From Desulfovibrio desulfuricans (GTDB lineage Bacteria > Desulfobacterota > Desulfovibrionia > Desulfovibrionales > Desulfovibrionaceae), in assembly GCF_004801255.1 (NCBI RefSeq), contig NZ_CP036295.1:929001-993000 (forward strand): a stretch of 64,000 nt of DNA. The letters run 5' to 3'. The translations under genes and the position numbers were made by a program. Of this stretch, positions 7,522 to 17,341 are shown piece by piece (the first letter of the stretch is position 1; every line of letters begins with the position of its first letter). The notes under the pieces are model-generated. The model was not told the origin of the DNA. It searched no databases and worked only from the letters and a program-made list of their open reading frames with translations.

Positions 7522-10125
7522 TTATGCGGTGCGGAACTGCAGCTTGTCGTCTGCCGCGTCCACAACCACGGTCTGGCCGTCGCGAATCTTGCCGCCCACC
7601 AGCTCCTTGGCCAGCGGGGTTTCGACTGCCTGCTGCACGTAGCGCTTGAGGGGCCGCGCGCCGTAGACTGGGTCGTACCCGGCGTCGCCAATAAACTTGC
7701 GGGCCGCGTCGGTAAGCTCAAGCTTTATCTTGCGGTCTTCAAGCCGTTTGCGCAGGCGGTTGACCTGCAGATCCACGATGCGGGCGATCTGGTCGCGCCG
7801 CAGGGGCAAAAAGACCACGGTTTCGTCCACCCGGTTGAGAAACTCGGGGCGGAAGTGCGCCCGCAGTTCCTCCATGACCCTTTCCCTCGCGCCTTCCTTG
7901 AGCATGCCTTCGGCCGAGATGCCGTCCAGCAGGTGCATGGAGCCGATGTTGGAGGTCATGATCACTATGCAGTTGCGAAAATCCACCGTGCGGCCCTGAC
8001 TGTCCGTAAGGCGGCCATCGTCCAGCAGCTGCAGCAGGGTGTTGAACACGTCGGGGTGCGCCTTTTCTATCTCGTCAAACAGAATGACGGAATAGGGCTT
8101 GCGGCGTACGGCCTCGGTAAGCTGGCCGCCTTCGTCATAGCCGACGTAGCCTGGAGGCGCGCCGATGAGCCGCGATACGGAGTGCTTCTCCATATATTCG
8201 CTCATGTCGAGCCGCACCATGTTGTCTTCCGTATCAAACAGGGCCTCGGCCAGGGCCTTGGAAAGCTCGGTTTTGCCCACGCCCGTGGGGCCAAGAAAGA
8301 TGAACGAACCCGTGGGCCGCGCCGGGTCGGAAAGCCCCGCGCGGGCACGCAGCACGGCATCGGCCACTGCGGTAACGGCCTCGTCCTGACCCACCACGCG
8401 CTCGTGCAGCTGGTCGCCCAGGCGCAGCAGCTTTTCGCGTTCGGATTCAAGCAGCCGCGTCACGGGTATGCCCGTCCACTTGCCCACAATTTCGGCCACG
8501 TCGTCGGGGCGCACTTCTTCCTTGAGCAGGCGCGGCCCTTCGTTTTCGGCTCCTGCGCCGGATGCGGCAGCCAGCTTCTTTTCCAGCTCGAGCAGCTTGG
8601 AGTATTTGAGCTCGGCGGCCCTGTTGAGGTCGTAGGCGCGCTCGGCCTGCTCAATGGCAAGCTTGGTCTGCTCGATCTGCTCCTTGATCTGGCGCACATG
8701 GTCGATGGAGCCTTTCTCGCTCTCCCACTGTTTGCGCATGTTGGCCTGCTGCGCGCGCAGGTCGGCCAGCTCGTTTTCAAGCCTTTCAAGCCGCTCGCGC
8801 GAGGCGGCGTCTGTTTCGCGGCGCAGGGCTTCGCGCTCGATCTCAAGCTGCATGACCTTGCGGTTTACCTCGTCCAGGTCGGCGGGCAGCGAATCGATCT
8901 CGGTACGGATCATGGCCGCGGCCTCGTCGATAAGATCAATGGCCTTGTCCGGCAGCTGGCGGTCGGTGATGTAACGGTGCGAAAGGACAACCGCCTCAAC
9001 AATGGCCGAGTCGCTGATACGCACGCCGTGGTGCACCTCAAAGCGCTCCTTGAGCCCGCGCAGGATGGAGATGGCGTCCTCCACCGTGGGTTCTTCAACC
9101 ATCACGGGCTGGAAGCGGCGCTCAAGGGCCGGGTCCTTTTCAATATACTTGCGGTACTCGTCCACAGTGGTCGCGCCGATGCAGTGCAGCTCGCCTCGGG
9201 CCAGCATGGGTTTGAGCAGGTTGCCCGCGTCCATGGCCCCTTCGGTTTTGCCCGCGCCCACGATGGTGTGCAGCTCGTCGATGAACAGGATGATCTGGCC
9301 TTCGCTTTTTTCCACCTCGTTGAGCACGGCCTTGAGGCGCTCTTCAAACTCGCCGCGATACTTTGCGCCGGCAATGAGCGCGCCCATATCAAGGGCAAAG
9401 AGCTTGCGGCCCTTGAGGCCCTCGGGCACGTCGCCCTTCACTATGCGGAAGGCCAGACCTTCTACAATGGCGGTTTTGCCCACGCCAGCCTCGCCTATGA
9501 GCACCGGGTTGTTCTTGGTGCGGCGCGAGAGAATGCGGATAACGCGGCGTATTTCGGCATCGCGGCCAATGACCGGGTCCATCTTGCCCTGGCGGGCTGC
9601 TTCCACAAGGTCGCGGGCGTACTTGGTCAGGGCCTCAAAGGTGTCCTCCGGGGTTGCGCTGTTAACGCGCGCGCCGCCGCGCAGCTCGTCCATGGCTGCC
9701 ACAAAGCGGGCACGGGCGATCTTGTATTCCTTAAAAACTTCGCCAAGGGGCGAGGAGGGCGAAACATCGGTAAGCGCGGCAAACAGGTGATCTACGCTTA
9801 CGTATTCGTCCTTCATGCGGTTGGCTTCGTTTTGGGCGTCGCCCAGAATTTTCGCCAGCCGCTGGGTAATCATGATCTTGTTGGGATCCATGCCGCCGCC
9901 GGAGACCGAGGGCCGCTTGCGCAGGGCTCCTTCAATGGCCACGCTGAGGGCCTTGGGCTGCACGCCCATTTGCTCCAGAATGCGGGGCACGATGCCGTTT
10001 TCCTGCTGGGTGAGGGCCAGGGCGAGATGCTCGGCATCCGTCTCCTGATGGCCCATGCCTGCGGCAATGCTTTGGGCCTGCCCCACGGCTTCCCTGGCTT
10101 TATCCGTAAATTTGTTGATGTCCAT
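7522..10125 (-). CDS. clpB: ATP-dependent chaperone ClpB
   Basis: The protein has 867 aa, the usual ClpB length. ClpB is a hexameric AAA+ disaggregase that works with DnaK/DnaJ to rescue aggregated proteins. Domains in order: Clp N-domain (~4-145), AAA1 with [15 protein letters not shown] (~205), a long coiled-coil M-domain (~410-530, rich in Leu/Glu/Arg heptads), AAA2 with [20 protein letters not shown] (~605), and a C-terminal D2-small domain. The M-domain separates it from ClpA and ClpC. The start ATG at 10125 is preceded by GGTGGAGGAAGCTT. It is the last gene of a cbpA-cbpM-clpB run. I saw no CIRCE element and no clear sigma-32 promoter. Confidence 0.97.
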   Translation of the reverse strand: MDINKFTDKAREAVGQAQSIAAGMGHQETDAEHLALALTQQENGIVPRILEQMGVQPKALSVAIEGALRKRPSVSGGGMDPNKIMITQRLAKILGDAQNEANRMKDEYVSVDHLFAALTDVSPSSPLGEVFKEYKIARARFVAAMDELRGGARVNSATPEDTFEALTKYARDLVEAARQGKMDPVIGRDAEIRRVIRILSRRTKNNPVLIGEAGVGKTAIVEGLAFRIVKGDVPEGLKGRKLFALDMGALIAGAKYRGEFEERLKAVLNEVEKSEGQIILFIDELHTIVGAGKTEGAMDAGNLLKPMLARGELHCIGATTVDEYRKYIEKDPALERRFQPVMVEEPTVEDAISILRGLKERFEVHHGVRISDSAIVEAVVLSHRYITDRQLPDKAIDLIDEAAAMIRTEIDSLPADLDEVNRKVMQLEIEREALRRETDAASRERLERLENELADLRAQQANMRKQWESEKGSIDHVRQIKEQIEQTKLAIEQAERAYDLNRAAELKYSKLLELEKKLAAASGAGAENEGPRLLKEEVRPDDVAEIVGKWTGIPVTRLLESEREKLLRLGDQLHERVVGQDEAVTAVADAVLRARAGLSDPARPTGSFIFLGPTGVGKTELSKALAEALFDTEDNMVRLDMSEYMEKHSVSRLIGAPPGYVGYDEGGQLTEAVRRKPYSVILFDEIEKAHPDVFNTLLQLLDDGRLTDSQGRTVDFRNCIVIMTSNIGSMHLLDGISAEGMLKEGARERVMEELRAHFRPEFLNRVDETVVFLPLRRDQIARIVDLQVNRLRKRLEDRKIKLELTDAARKFIGDAGYDPVYGARPLKRYVQQAVETPLAKELVGGKIRDGQTVVVDAADDKLQFRTA

Positions 10126-10201
10126 AAGCTTCCTCCACCTTGTCCGCGCAAGGGCGGACGAAATGTATTTGGGGGCCGGGAGTCGGCATGCGCTCTACCG
10201 G

Positions 10202-10519
10202 CTAGTCTTCTTCAAAATGCTGCAACCGTTGCACCCTGCGCTCCAGGGAATCAATGCGCTCCAGCAGATCCACGATGATGGTGCCGCCAAGCACGGGCAG
10301 CTCAAAATCACAGCAGATGCGCTCAAGCTTGCGCACGCGGTAAATATCCACATCGCGAAAAAGGAAATTCTGCGCCGCGCTGGTGCGGGCTTCAATCCAG
10401 CCGAGGCCCAGCAGTTCCTGTAGCCTCTCGGGCGCAATGCCCGTGGCTTCAATAAACTCCTGCCAGACCATGACCGTTGAAGGCACGGGCAGTGAAGATT
10501 TTTTTGGGGTCATGCTCAT
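10202..10519 (-). CDS. CbpM-type chaperone modulator (MerR-like)
   Basis: The protein has 105 aa. The start is the ATG at 10519 behind GGAGG; a longer upstream reading lacks support. It opens with WQEFIEATGIAPERLQELLGLGWIEA, then LFRDVDIYRVRKLERICCDFELPVLGGTIIVDLLERIDSLERRVQRLQ. This is the MerR-HTH-like fold plus coiled coil of CbpM, which binds the J-domain of CbpA and tunes its co-chaperone activity. Its position directly after a CbpA-type J-protein, and before clpB, supports the call. It lacks a DNA-binding wing typical of true MerR regulators, as far as can be judged by eye. Confidence 0.8.
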   Translation of the reverse strand: MSMTPKKSSLPVPSTVMVWQEFIEATGIAPERLQELLGLGWIEARTSAAQNFLFRDVDIYRVRKLERICCDFELPVLGGTIIVDLLERIDSLERRVQRLQHFEED

Positions 10520-10623
10520 TTGTGTCCTCCACCAGTAACCGTATCGGTTGCCGCCTGCGGCGGCGCCGCTGGAATACGCATGCAAACCCTGTGTGCAGCC
10601 GCCGGACGACTGTCTGGTGCTCC

Positions 10624-11598
10624 TTATGAGCGGGCCTTGAAAGCCGAAACCTCGGCCAGCTTGGTCCACAGGTCGCGCTCTTCGTCCGTAATCTGGGCGG
10701 GAACCCGGATCATGACTCTTGCAAGCAGGTCGCCGCGTTTGTCGCCCGCTCCAAGGCCCTTGCCGCGTAGGCGGAACTTGCGCCCGGAGCTGGAGCCAGC
10801 GGGAATCTGCATCTCTACGCTGCCTTCAAGGGTCGGAACCTCAACCCGCGCGCCAAGTGCGGCCTCCCAAGGGGCCAGTGCCAGGTCGCACTGCAGGTTG
10901 TCGCCGTCCATCTTGAAAACCGCGTGGGGCAGGTAGCGCACCCGCAAAAAAAGGTCGCCCGGCGTGCCGCCCGGCACAGGGTCGCCCTGCCCGGCGAGGC
11001 GCAGTTTGGCCCCCTCGCGGATGCCTGAGGGCACATTGACCTCAAGGGTTTTTGTGCCTGCGGGCATGGTGATGGAGACCGAACGCGGACCGCCGCGCAG
11101 CACTTCCTCCAGGCTCAGCGCCAGCTCCGCCTCCACGTCGCGGCCGCGCCGCTGACGGGCGGAAAACCCGCCGAAGGGGTCAGGTCCAAAATTGGCCCCG
11201 CGCCCGCTGGCCTGCCCGCCAAAGGGGCCGCCATATTGACCACCAAATTGGCCGCCGCCTCCAAACAGGGTTTCAAAAAAGTCTGAAAAGCCTGAACCGT
11301 CAAAATTTTTGCCGTTGAACGTAAAATGTACATTCTCAAAGCCCGGTTCACCCTGAAACTGCTGGCCGTGCTGCCAGTTGGGGCCAAGCTGGTCATACAG
11401 TTTGCGCTTTTCCGGGTCTTTGAGCACTTCATAGGCTTCGTTGATTTCCTTAAACTTCTCCTCAGCCTGCTTGTCGCCGGGGTTGAGGTCGGGGTGGTAT
11501 TTGCGGGCAAGTTTTTTGTAAGCCTTGGATACCTCCTCGGCCGTCGCTCCGCGTTCCACACCCAGAAGTTTATAATAATCCTTGTACGATACTGCCAT
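10624..11598 (-). CDS. DnaJ C-terminal domain protein, CbpA type
   Basis: The protein has 324 aa. It has an N-terminal J-domain (residues 4-69) with the HPD motif at 35-37, which stimulates DnaK ATPase. A Gly/Phe-rich linker (~75-145: [16 protein letters not shown]) follows, then two beta-sandwich substrate-binding domains (~155-315). The Cys-rich zinc fingers of classical DnaJ are absent, which makes it a class B, CbpA-like co-chaperone. The start ATG 11598 has GGGGGAG upstream. It is the first gene of the operon with cbpM and clpB; the gap to cbpM is 104 nt. Confidence 0.92.
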   Translation of the reverse strand: MAVSYKDYYKLLGVERGATAEEVSKAYKKLARKYHPDLNPGDKQAEEKFKEINEAYEVLKDPEKRKLYDQLGPNWQHGQQFQGEPGFENVHFTFNGKNFDGSGFSDFFETLFGGGGQFGGQYGGPFGGQASGRGANFGPDPFGGFSARQRRGRDVEAELALSLEEVLRGGPRSVSITMPAGTKTLEVNVPSGIREGAKLRLAGQGDPVPGGTPGDLFLRVRYLPHAVFKMDGDNLQCDLALAPWEAALGARVEVPTLEGSVEMQIPAGSSSGRKFRLRGKGLGAGDKRGDLLARVMIRVPAQITDEERDLWTKLAEVSAFKARS

Positions 11599-11756
11599 GA
11601 TGCGTGCTCCCCCGTCGGCTCGTTTCCTTGACGTGCGTTCAGATTACACCTGTTCGCACCGTCTGCCCATAAAAAGTAATGTCAGGCCGCGCGTCGTCAA
11701 TAGGTAAATGCCGTGTTTTTATCTGGCATTACGCAGGGGTTTCCACAGATATCAAC

Positions 11757-11800
11757 AATAAGGCCCCAGCTGCCGCAAATGCGACGGCTGGGGCCTTATT
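11757..11800 (-). terminator. Terminator at the end of the phage-like late operon
   Basis: A 14-bp perfect stem (AATAAGGCCCCAGC / GCTGGGGCCTTATT, arms 11757-11770 and 11787-11800) lies just past the stop of the last virion gene. On the minus strand it is followed by TTATTGTT. It closes the structural operon and isolates it from cbpA. Confidence 0.8.
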
Positions 11801-11817
11801 GCGGCGGGTGGCGCTGT

Positions 11818-12393
11818 CTACGGCAGCAGCGGCCCTCGGGAACCAATGGTGTAAAAATTACGGCCGACGCGCGTCGCGCCGTTGAGCAGGGTGCTGCTCA
11901 GGCCAAGGTAGTCGGTATCCGCCCGCGACCCCGCAAAGTCGGCGGTAGATGCCGCCTCTGCCGACTGGTTGCGCAGGCTCCAGGCGCGCATGTCTTGCAT
12001 GTGGGCTCTGCTTTGGCCCTGTTGCTCGGCGGAGAGGGCGTCCAGCTCGCCTTTCTCGGCGGTGTCCAGATTTTTATCCAGGGCGGAGCCAGCATCGGTC
12101 TGCGCTCCTGAGGCCCCGGCCTCAGCGCGTTGCGAGCCTATGATGCGGGCGGCCTCCTGTCTTTTGGCCTGAGCCGCTTCATAGCCCGCGCGGCGCTCCT
12201 GCCGGGCTGCATCGTCCGCAGCCTCGGCGCTCAGCTCGGCCTGTTGGGCGTTGTGGGCCGCCAGCTCCGACTGGTATTCCTCCTGCTGGCGGCGGTTTTC
12301 GGCCTGCTGCACTGCGCCTGCCGTTCCGGCTGCGGCCCCGGCAAGGGCCACTGCGGCGCTGATCATGGCGGCTGTGCTGGTTGCTATGGCCAT
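11818..12393 (-). CDS. Phage internal virion protein (T7 gp14-like)
   Basis: The protein has 191 aa and starts at ATG 12393 behind AGGAGGAGACCCA. It has an N-terminal hydrophobic Ala-rich helix (residues ~6-28), then a long Gln/Glu/Ala-rich helical region (QQAENRRQQEEYQSELAAHNAQQAELSAEAADDAARQ). In podoviruses a protein of this size and makeup at the end of the tail genes is the internal virion (ejection) protein gp14, which enters the host envelope to help DNA pass. The sequence is low in complexity, so the call leans on position and composition. It overlaps the upstream GNAT-like gene by 10 nt. Confidence 0.6.
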   Translation of the reverse strand: MAIATSTAAMISAAVALAGAAAGTAGAVQQAENRRQQEEYQSELAAHNAQQAELSAEAADDAARQERRAGYEAAQAKRQEAARIIGSQRAEAGASGAQTDAGSALDKNLDTAEKGELDALSAEQQGQSRAHMQDMRAWSLRNQSAEAASTADFAGSRADTDYLGLSSTLLNGATRVGRNFYTIGSRGPLLP

Positions 12394-12989
12394 TGGGTCT
12401 CCTCCTGTCTGTCCGCTGCGGCAGTGTTGGCCTTGAGCCGCAGCGTCTTGTGCCAGATGGTTTCTGTGGGTTGTGCCCCAAGGCGGCGGTAGAGCGCATG
12501 GCATGGGCGGGAGGCTGGCGAGCTGTATTGCACAAGTTCCACCCCGCGTGCGGCAAGGGCCGTCTCCGCATGACGCAGCAGCCGCAGGGCAAACAGACCG
12601 CCGCGTGCCCAGGGGGCAAGATACAGGCCGTCCAGCGCCGCCAGCAGGGTTTGCTGGCGGTGGGGGCAGGCCACCAGCGTAAAGGCGGCGTAGCCTGCCA
12701 GCGGCCTGCAACTGCCTGGTGTTTGCGGGATGCTGCCCCGCCCCTGTAGCGCGTGGTTGCCGTCGGCGGCTGGGCCCTGACTGTCCGGGCACGTTGCCGC
12801 GTCAGTATGGCCGCGCGCTGCGCTGATATGCAGCATGCCCAGCCTTTCAAGGGTAGCGTAGCGGGTATGGTCAAGGGCGTAGGTTTGCTGCCCGTGCAGG
12901 GGAGCCTCCACTTCGTCCCAGTGCGCAGCCGCCAGATGACTGGCCTCGTGCGCCAGCTGCGAAAAGGTTTCTGTTGCAATGGTCAGCAT
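12384..12989 (-). CDS. Phage GNAT-like acyltransferase (gp13-like position)
   Basis: The protein has 201 aa and starts at ATG 12989 behind AAGGAG. The middle and C-terminal part (GYAAFTLVACPHRQQTLLAALDGLYLAPWARGGLFALRLLRHAETALAARGVELVQYSSPASRPCHALYRRLGAQP) has the strand-helix pattern of GNAT acetyltransferases, with a degenerate acetyl-CoA loop (WARGGLF in place of RxxGxG) and the typical LYRRLGAQ end. T7-like and BPP-1-like phages carry a similar protein next to the tail tube genes, where it may act in virion assembly. The N-terminal part contains a His-rich segment. Enzyme activity is uncertain. Confidence 0.6.
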   Translation of the reverse strand: MLTIATETFSQLAHEASHLAAAHWDEVEAPLHGQQTYALDHTRYATLERLGMLHISAARGHTDAATCPDSQGPAADGNHALQGRGSIPQTPGSCRPLAGYAAFTLVACPHRQQTLLAALDGLYLAPWARGGLFALRLLRHAETALAARGVELVQYSSPASRPCHALYRRLGAQPTETIWHKTLRLKANTAAADRQEETQWP

Positions 12990-13024
12990 GCGTGCTCCTT
13001 GCTGGGGCGTAACGGGTTGATTCG

Positions 13025-15067
13025 TCAGGCAAAGGTGATATCCAGCGTGAGCGCCAGAATGCGAAATGGCAGGGGCCGTTGCTGCACAAGCCAGATGCTC
13101 GCCTGATTGTCCCATCCGCCGCAGGGGGCGCAGGCCAGATCGCCGGAAAAAGGCTGTACGGCCTCTGACCAGCGCTCCGGCATAAAAGGCAGGTCGTACA
13201 ATTCTGTGCGGCTGGGGCCGTACTGGCCGCCCACGCTGCGGTAGAGTCGCAGCGAGCATGAACCGTAGGCGCGTCCGTGCGCCAGAGTTGTGCCAGAGGT
13301 GAGGTCGCTCTCTACCGGCAGGGGCGAAAGCACGGAGACATAGGGCAAACCGGCCTGTACTGCCGTGGCGGCGTAGGGCAGCTCTATGCGTCCCCCGCGC
13401 ACCACGCAGCCTTCAACCGGGCTGCCGTCGGCCAGCACGGCCAGCGAGCAGCCTTCCAGGTGTTCGAGCCCGGCCACTTCCCTGGTGGGAGAGGCGGCGC
13501 GTATGCTCAGGCCGCAATCCACAAAATAGGCGTCGGCAATGGGCTGGCTGTCTGTCCAGACCGGGGCCAGCCGCTCAAGAAAATAGCGTGTCTGTCCCGC
13601 TATCTTTCGCTGCACCACCATGGCCAGCGCATCCCCGGTCTTGTCGGCCACAGCCGCCACTGAGAGCACCTTGCCGTCGGTGATGTGGCGCGACCAGCCC
13701 CAGATGTCGTGCTCCTTCATGTAGGTAAAGGCCAGCAGCAGGCCGTCGTCGCGCACGCACCAGATGGTTGAGCCTGGCGTCTGCTGGTAGGCCCACTGCT
13801 TGACGGTGTGGCCCTCAAACAGATGAGGCGCAAGGATGGAAAGGTCGTTGCCCGCGTAGCCGTCTTTTTCGAGTGAATAAAAAAGGTCGCGCACGCGCGA
13901 GCCGTGGCGCTGCACGTGCAGCACAGAATTGCCGATGATGATGGGCGCAAGCCCCGCGCTGCCCCAGTACGATTGGGCCGTGATGCTGACCTTTTGCGGC
14001 GTTATGGCCGTGCCGTCGCCGCCGCTTGCCTTGTACTCGCTGCCCGCCGTGCCCACCAGCAGATCGCCGAAGCTGGCGACCCATGTGACGGAATCGATGG
14101 AGCCGGAGGCAATGAGGTATTCCACGGGGTCGTCGTCCTGCAGCGGACGTGACTTGCGAAACGACTCAAAATCGCCCGTGCGCGACATGTAGAAAGCCTG
14201 CGGCGTGGCAGGCGTTGCGGCCAGCACCATTCGCTGCTGGTGAAAGGCCACCACGCCGGGATTGTTGCCGTCGGCAAAGGGATTCCAGTCTTCGCCGGGG
14301 GTGTCGGTGGTGTCGGCTTTGTAGTTCTGATCGCTGAAGCTGGTGGAGGACGATACGCCGATAAAGCCAAAATAGCCCGCTTCTTCACGGTAGATGTTGT
14401 ATTCTGCCGCGCCGTCCACGGCGGACCAGCTTATGTTTGTGCTGTTGCCCACCACCCAGTCGGATGGGTGGCGCGCCGAGAGGCACTCCCCGGCGGGGGA
14501 TGCCAGCGACTGCCTGCCGTTGGCGTCCACCGCCGTCACCTTGTAGCGCAGTGTGTAACTGCCGCCGCTGCCCGTAAACGACAGGCTTGGCGCGGCGGGC
14601 GCGGGCAGCGAGGTGTTGAGCTCCACCTGCTCTAGACTCCAGGCGTAGGAGCCGCCTGCGGCCTCGCGCCGTATAATTTTGTGCAGGGGGTAGGCCGGGT
14701 GGGCCAGGTAGACCACGTCGCCCACCTGTGCGTGGCAGATGGCAAGCAGATCGTCCGCCGCATAGGGCGTGGCAATGACGCCCGCGTCGGTAAACCCCTC
14801 GATGGTGGCGATACGCAAGGTTTTTTGGCCCAGTACGAGAACAAAATTCTGCGAGGGCAGAGCGCTAAAGCTGAAGGGCAGCAACACGGCGCTGGCGTCA
14901 AGCTCGGCCAGAAATTGGGTTCCGGGCCTTCTGGCCACATCGCCGTGCAGACCGGGCAACATGTTTTCCATGCAGGCAACGCAGTTGCGGTAGCGGGAGA
15001 GGTCGTATCGGGCTGAAAGCGTGGGCGCGATTTCGCCGCCGGTAAAGTTTTGCAGGGCTACGCGCAT
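13025..15067 (-). CDS. Phage tail tubular protein B-like (tail hub/nozzle)
   Basis: The protein has 680 aa. The N-terminus MRVALQNFTGGEIAPTLSARYDL, followed by CVACMENMLPGLHGDVARRPGT, is a conserved opening of short-tail hub proteins in podovirus-type prophages (T7 gp12-like nozzle). A fibronectin-type-III-like segment lies at ~155-260 (LRYKVTAVDANGRQSLASPAG...NISWSAVDGAAEYNIYREE). The rest is beta-rich and would form the propeller-like nozzle. The start ATG 15067 overlaps the stop of the upstream chaperone gene by 10 nt, which shows translational coupling. Confidence 0.75.
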   Translation of the reverse strand: MRVALQNFTGGEIAPTLSARYDLSRYRNCVACMENMLPGLHGDVARRPGTQFLAELDASAVLLPFSFSALPSQNFVLVLGQKTLRIATIEGFTDAGVIATPYAADDLLAICHAQVGDVVYLAHPAYPLHKIIRREAAGGSYAWSLEQVELNTSLPAPAAPSLSFTGSGGSYTLRYKVTAVDANGRQSLASPAGECLSARHPSDWVVGNSTNISWSAVDGAAEYNIYREEAGYFGFIGVSSSTSFSDQNYKADTTDTPGEDWNPFADGNNPGVVAFHQQRMVLAATPATPQAFYMSRTGDFESFRKSRPLQDDDPVEYLIASGSIDSVTWVASFGDLLVGTAGSEYKASGGDGTAITPQKVSITAQSYWGSAGLAPIIIGNSVLHVQRHGSRVRDLFYSLEKDGYAGNDLSILAPHLFEGHTVKQWAYQQTPGSTIWCVRDDGLLLAFTYMKEHDIWGWSRHITDGKVLSVAAVADKTGDALAMVVQRKIAGQTRYFLERLAPVWTDSQPIADAYFVDCGLSIRAASPTREVAGLEHLEGCSLAVLADGSPVEGCVVRGGRIELPYAATAVQAGLPYVSVLSPLPVESDLTSGTTLAHGRAYGSCSLRLYRSVGGQYGPSRTELYDLPFMPERWSEAVQPFSGDLACAPCGGWDNQASIWLVQQRPLPFRILALTLDITFA

Positions 15068-15465
15068 GGCTGCTCCGCCTGTGGCTTACTTGGGGCGGCA
15101 GGCCATGGCGTCGCCGCACCGCCCCCGTCCCACGGCGCGCCGGGTTGCTCCGGCAGGGCGCGCAGGGCGGCGCGGTAGGCTTTGACCTGCGCCAGCGTCT
15201 CCGCCCCGATGGGGTAATCGGGCAGCAGCATCTTGTCCGTATCAGCAAGTCGTGCATCACGATCCGCGCGCAGGGTGATGAACTGCGCTGCAGTTGTGGC
15301 CGAGGCATGTGCTGCGCACAGCTCGCCCCACGAGGGCTTGGGGCGCTCATCCTCCCACGCTGCGGCGTCCCATGCCTCCTGCGTGCCCGCCGTTACCGAG
15401 CCGCCAAACTGCCAGCCGGTTCCCAGCTGCTCAAGGGCTATGCGAATGTCGATTACATTTTCCAT
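15058..15465 (-). CDS. Phage tail assembly chaperone-like protein
   Basis: The protein has 135 aa. The region LRADRDARLADTDKMLLPDYPIGAETLAQVKAYRAALRALPEQPGAPWDGGG matches the phage tail-assembly chaperone pattern (RxxRDxxLxxTD...YRxALRxLP), usually found next to tail fibre genes and thought to help fibre folding or attachment. The C-terminus is Pro/Ala-rich. It overlaps the end of the fibre gene by 13 nt, as expected for a fibre/chaperone pair. The exact role is inferred from family and position. Confidence 0.7.
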   Translation of the reverse strand: MENVIDIRIALEQLGTGWQFGGSVTAGTQEAWDAAAWEDERPKPSWGELCAAHASATTAAQFITLRADRDARLADTDKMLLPDYPIGAETLAQVKAYRAALRALPEQPGAPWDGGGAATPWPAAPSKPQAEQPCA

Positions 15466-17300
15466 ATGCGCAGCTCCGAGAATACTTCGTTAATATTTGC
15501 CACACCTGCGGCGAATCCGAGTCCGTATGAACTTATTGCGCTGCCTGTGTACATTCTGAGTTCAATTGTCGTTTGCGCCGCCAACGTAAATTCGCCCTCC
15601 ACTTCTGGGCAAACGTAGCCATAGTACGACTGATTTGCAGTCATGGAGTTTCCATGCAGCAGATATGCAGCGTTTGTAGCATCGTATATTGCGCACCGGG
15701 TATTTGACGCGGCGTACGCCGGAGCTTTGCCCCGCACATAATACCGTCCGGCAGGGAGTGTAACCCTGTTGTTCGCCAGCGACGCGCCACTCTGGCTGTT
15801 GTTTTTTACCGTGTTAAGGTCGCGTGTTTGCCACGCGGCAGCAGCGGACGTTCCCCCATGCGTTCCCGATGCCTTTTCATCCCTGACGTACAGGTACAGG
15901 CCAATCGCGTTGCCCGTGGCGTTGCTCAAATCCACGTTGGCCTTGCCAGCGAGCGCAGCCATGTAGTTCGACCAGTCGAACACGCTGGCGCTGTTCTGCG
16001 CACTGGCGAGAACCACAAAGTGCCGCAGGCGCACCTGCTCGTCGGTGACGGTGGTGGAGTTGCCGTAGATGGCATTTGCCCCAGAGGCATCGAAGGCCAA
16101 CGCATAGGCTGCAGCAGTGGTGCCCCCTATAATATTGGCGACAGCACGCCCTTTTTTGAAAACGCCTGTGGGGGCTCCACTTGTCCAAAAAAAGCCAACG
16201 TCCCCCTCAGCCGCACCTCGTGATGCATCACCCGTAAGGTTTGGCAACCCTGCCTTGTAACTTTTTCCAAGCTCTGCGGCGCTGGCGGCCTGCGTGATGC
16301 TGTCGCCGTCCTTGAGCAGGGGAACCTTGAATTTCTGGTTATCAGCATCCAGCGCAAACCTGGCGCAGTTGCCCGTCAACCCGACCTGTGTGGCCCATGC
16401 GGCGTATGTGCACGTGAGCAGTTTTCCGCCAGCAAGATAGGCGTCATACAGGTTGGGGAACTGCGCCCGCGTGTACTCGCCGCCGTTGGCCGGTACGCAG
16501 CCGTTAGGCACGTAGCCGTCGGCGCAGAGCAGGGTTTGTATGCTGCCGATCAGGGTTGCGGCTACTGCGGCAACACCGGTTTCCACAGCATCCAGGCGGT
16601 TGTCCTGCTGCGTGTTCATCTGCTCCACCGCATCCATGCGCGGGGCAATGCCGCCCGAGGCGGCAGCGGCATCCTCTGCAGATTGCGCCGCCGCAGCGGC
16701 GCTCAGTGCTGCCGCGGCGGCCTGCGCCGTGGCAGCGTTTACGGCGTTGGCTGCTGCTGTCTGCACTGTCTGCGCCGCCGTGTCTGCGCTGTTGGCGGCC
16801 GACGTGGCGCTGGCCGCTGCCTCCTGCGCGCAAACCGCAGCCGCTGCGGCATGATGCGCCGCCTCGTCGCGGCTGCTGTACACGGAGCGCACCACATCTT
16901 CGGGCGACTGGTCGCTGGTGGCCGGCAAAATGACGGCGCGGGTAATTTTTTCGTTGAGCTGCTGCAATTCGGCAGTGGCCTGATCGAGCCCGTCCTCGAT
17001 CACCTGCGGATCAAAGCGCGAGGCCGAAACAAGGTCTATGCCCTGGGCAAAGGGCATGTCGCGCATGATGGCCAGCCGCCAGCCCGCGGGCAGCGGCGCG
17101 CCCTCGTGCAGATAGGTCAGCGTGCCGCCGCATTCGCCAAGGCTTGCCGTCCAGCCCTGCGCCGCAGCGGTGAACCCGTCGGGAGAAGTGACGCTGACGC
17201 TGAGCTGGTCTGTGCTCCAGACCTTGAAGGCAAAAGGAAAAGCCGTAGCCGCCCCGTTGCCTTGGTACACGGCGCGGCTTGGGCTGTAGGGCAGGGTCAT
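15453..17300 (-). CDS. Phage tail fibre (T7 gp17-type N-terminus, collar and C1q-like tip)
   Basis: The protein has 615 aa and starts at ATG 17300 behind AAGGAG. Residues ~1-130 (LPYSPSRAVYQGNGAATAFPFAFKVWSTDQLSVSV) are the T7 gp17-type virion-attachment domain. Residues ~140-250 are an Ala-rich coiled coil for trimerisation, which explains its odd base makeup. Residues ~265-340 look like a phage tail-collar repeat (GCVPANGGEYTRAQFPNLYDAYL). The last ~130 residues (VTLPAGRYYVRGKAPAYAASNTRCAIYDATNAAYLLHG...ELRIWKM) resemble a C1q/TNF-like jelly roll, a common receptor-binding tip. It would set host range. No variable-repeat or reverse transcriptase pair, as in BPP-1, is seen beside it. Confidence 0.82.
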   Translation of the reverse strand: MTLPYSPSRAVYQGNGAATAFPFAFKVWSTDQLSVSVTSPDGFTAAAQGWTASLGECGGTLTYLHEGAPLPAGWRLAIMRDMPFAQGIDLVSASRFDPQVIEDGLDQATAELQQLNEKITRAVILPATSDQSPEDVVRSVYSSRDEAAHHAAAAAVCAQEAAASATSAANSADTAAQTVQTAAANAVNAATAQAAAAALSAAAAAQSAEDAAAASGGIAPRMDAVEQMNTQQDNRLDAVETGVAAVAATLIGSIQTLLCADGYVPNGCVPANGGEYTRAQFPNLYDAYLAGGKLLTCTYAAWATQVGLTGNCARFALDADNQKFKVPLLKDGDSITQAASAAELGKSYKAGLPNLTGDASRGAAEGDVGFFWTSGAPTGVFKKGRAVANIIGGTTAAAYALAFDASGANAIYGNSTTVTDEQVRLRHFVVLASAQNSASVFDWSNYMAALAGKANVDLSNATGNAIGLYLYVRDEKASGTHGGTSAAAAWQTRDLNTVKNNSQSGASLANNRVTLPAGRYYVRGKAPAYAASNTRCAIYDATNAAYLLHGNSMTANQSYYGYVCPEVEGEFTLAAQTTIELRMYTGSAISSYGLGFAAGVANINEVFSELRIWKM

Positions 17301-17341
17301 GCCTGACTCCTTGCTGGGTTAAAGGTGTTGCTGCGCCTGAC

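Noticed and set aside
7495..10278. 927-residue open frame on the plus strand across clpB
   Set aside because: It is antisense to an intact clpB and has no recognisable domain; a GC-rich codon-bias shadow.
11599..11756. Heat-shock (CIRCE or sigma-32) control in front of the chaperone operon
   Set aside because: Neither element is visible; only a weak TTGACG box with poor -10 spacing.
15453..17300. Diversity-generating retroelement at the tail fibre, as in BPP-1
   Set aside because: No reverse transcriptase gene or template/variable repeat pair is present in the cluster.
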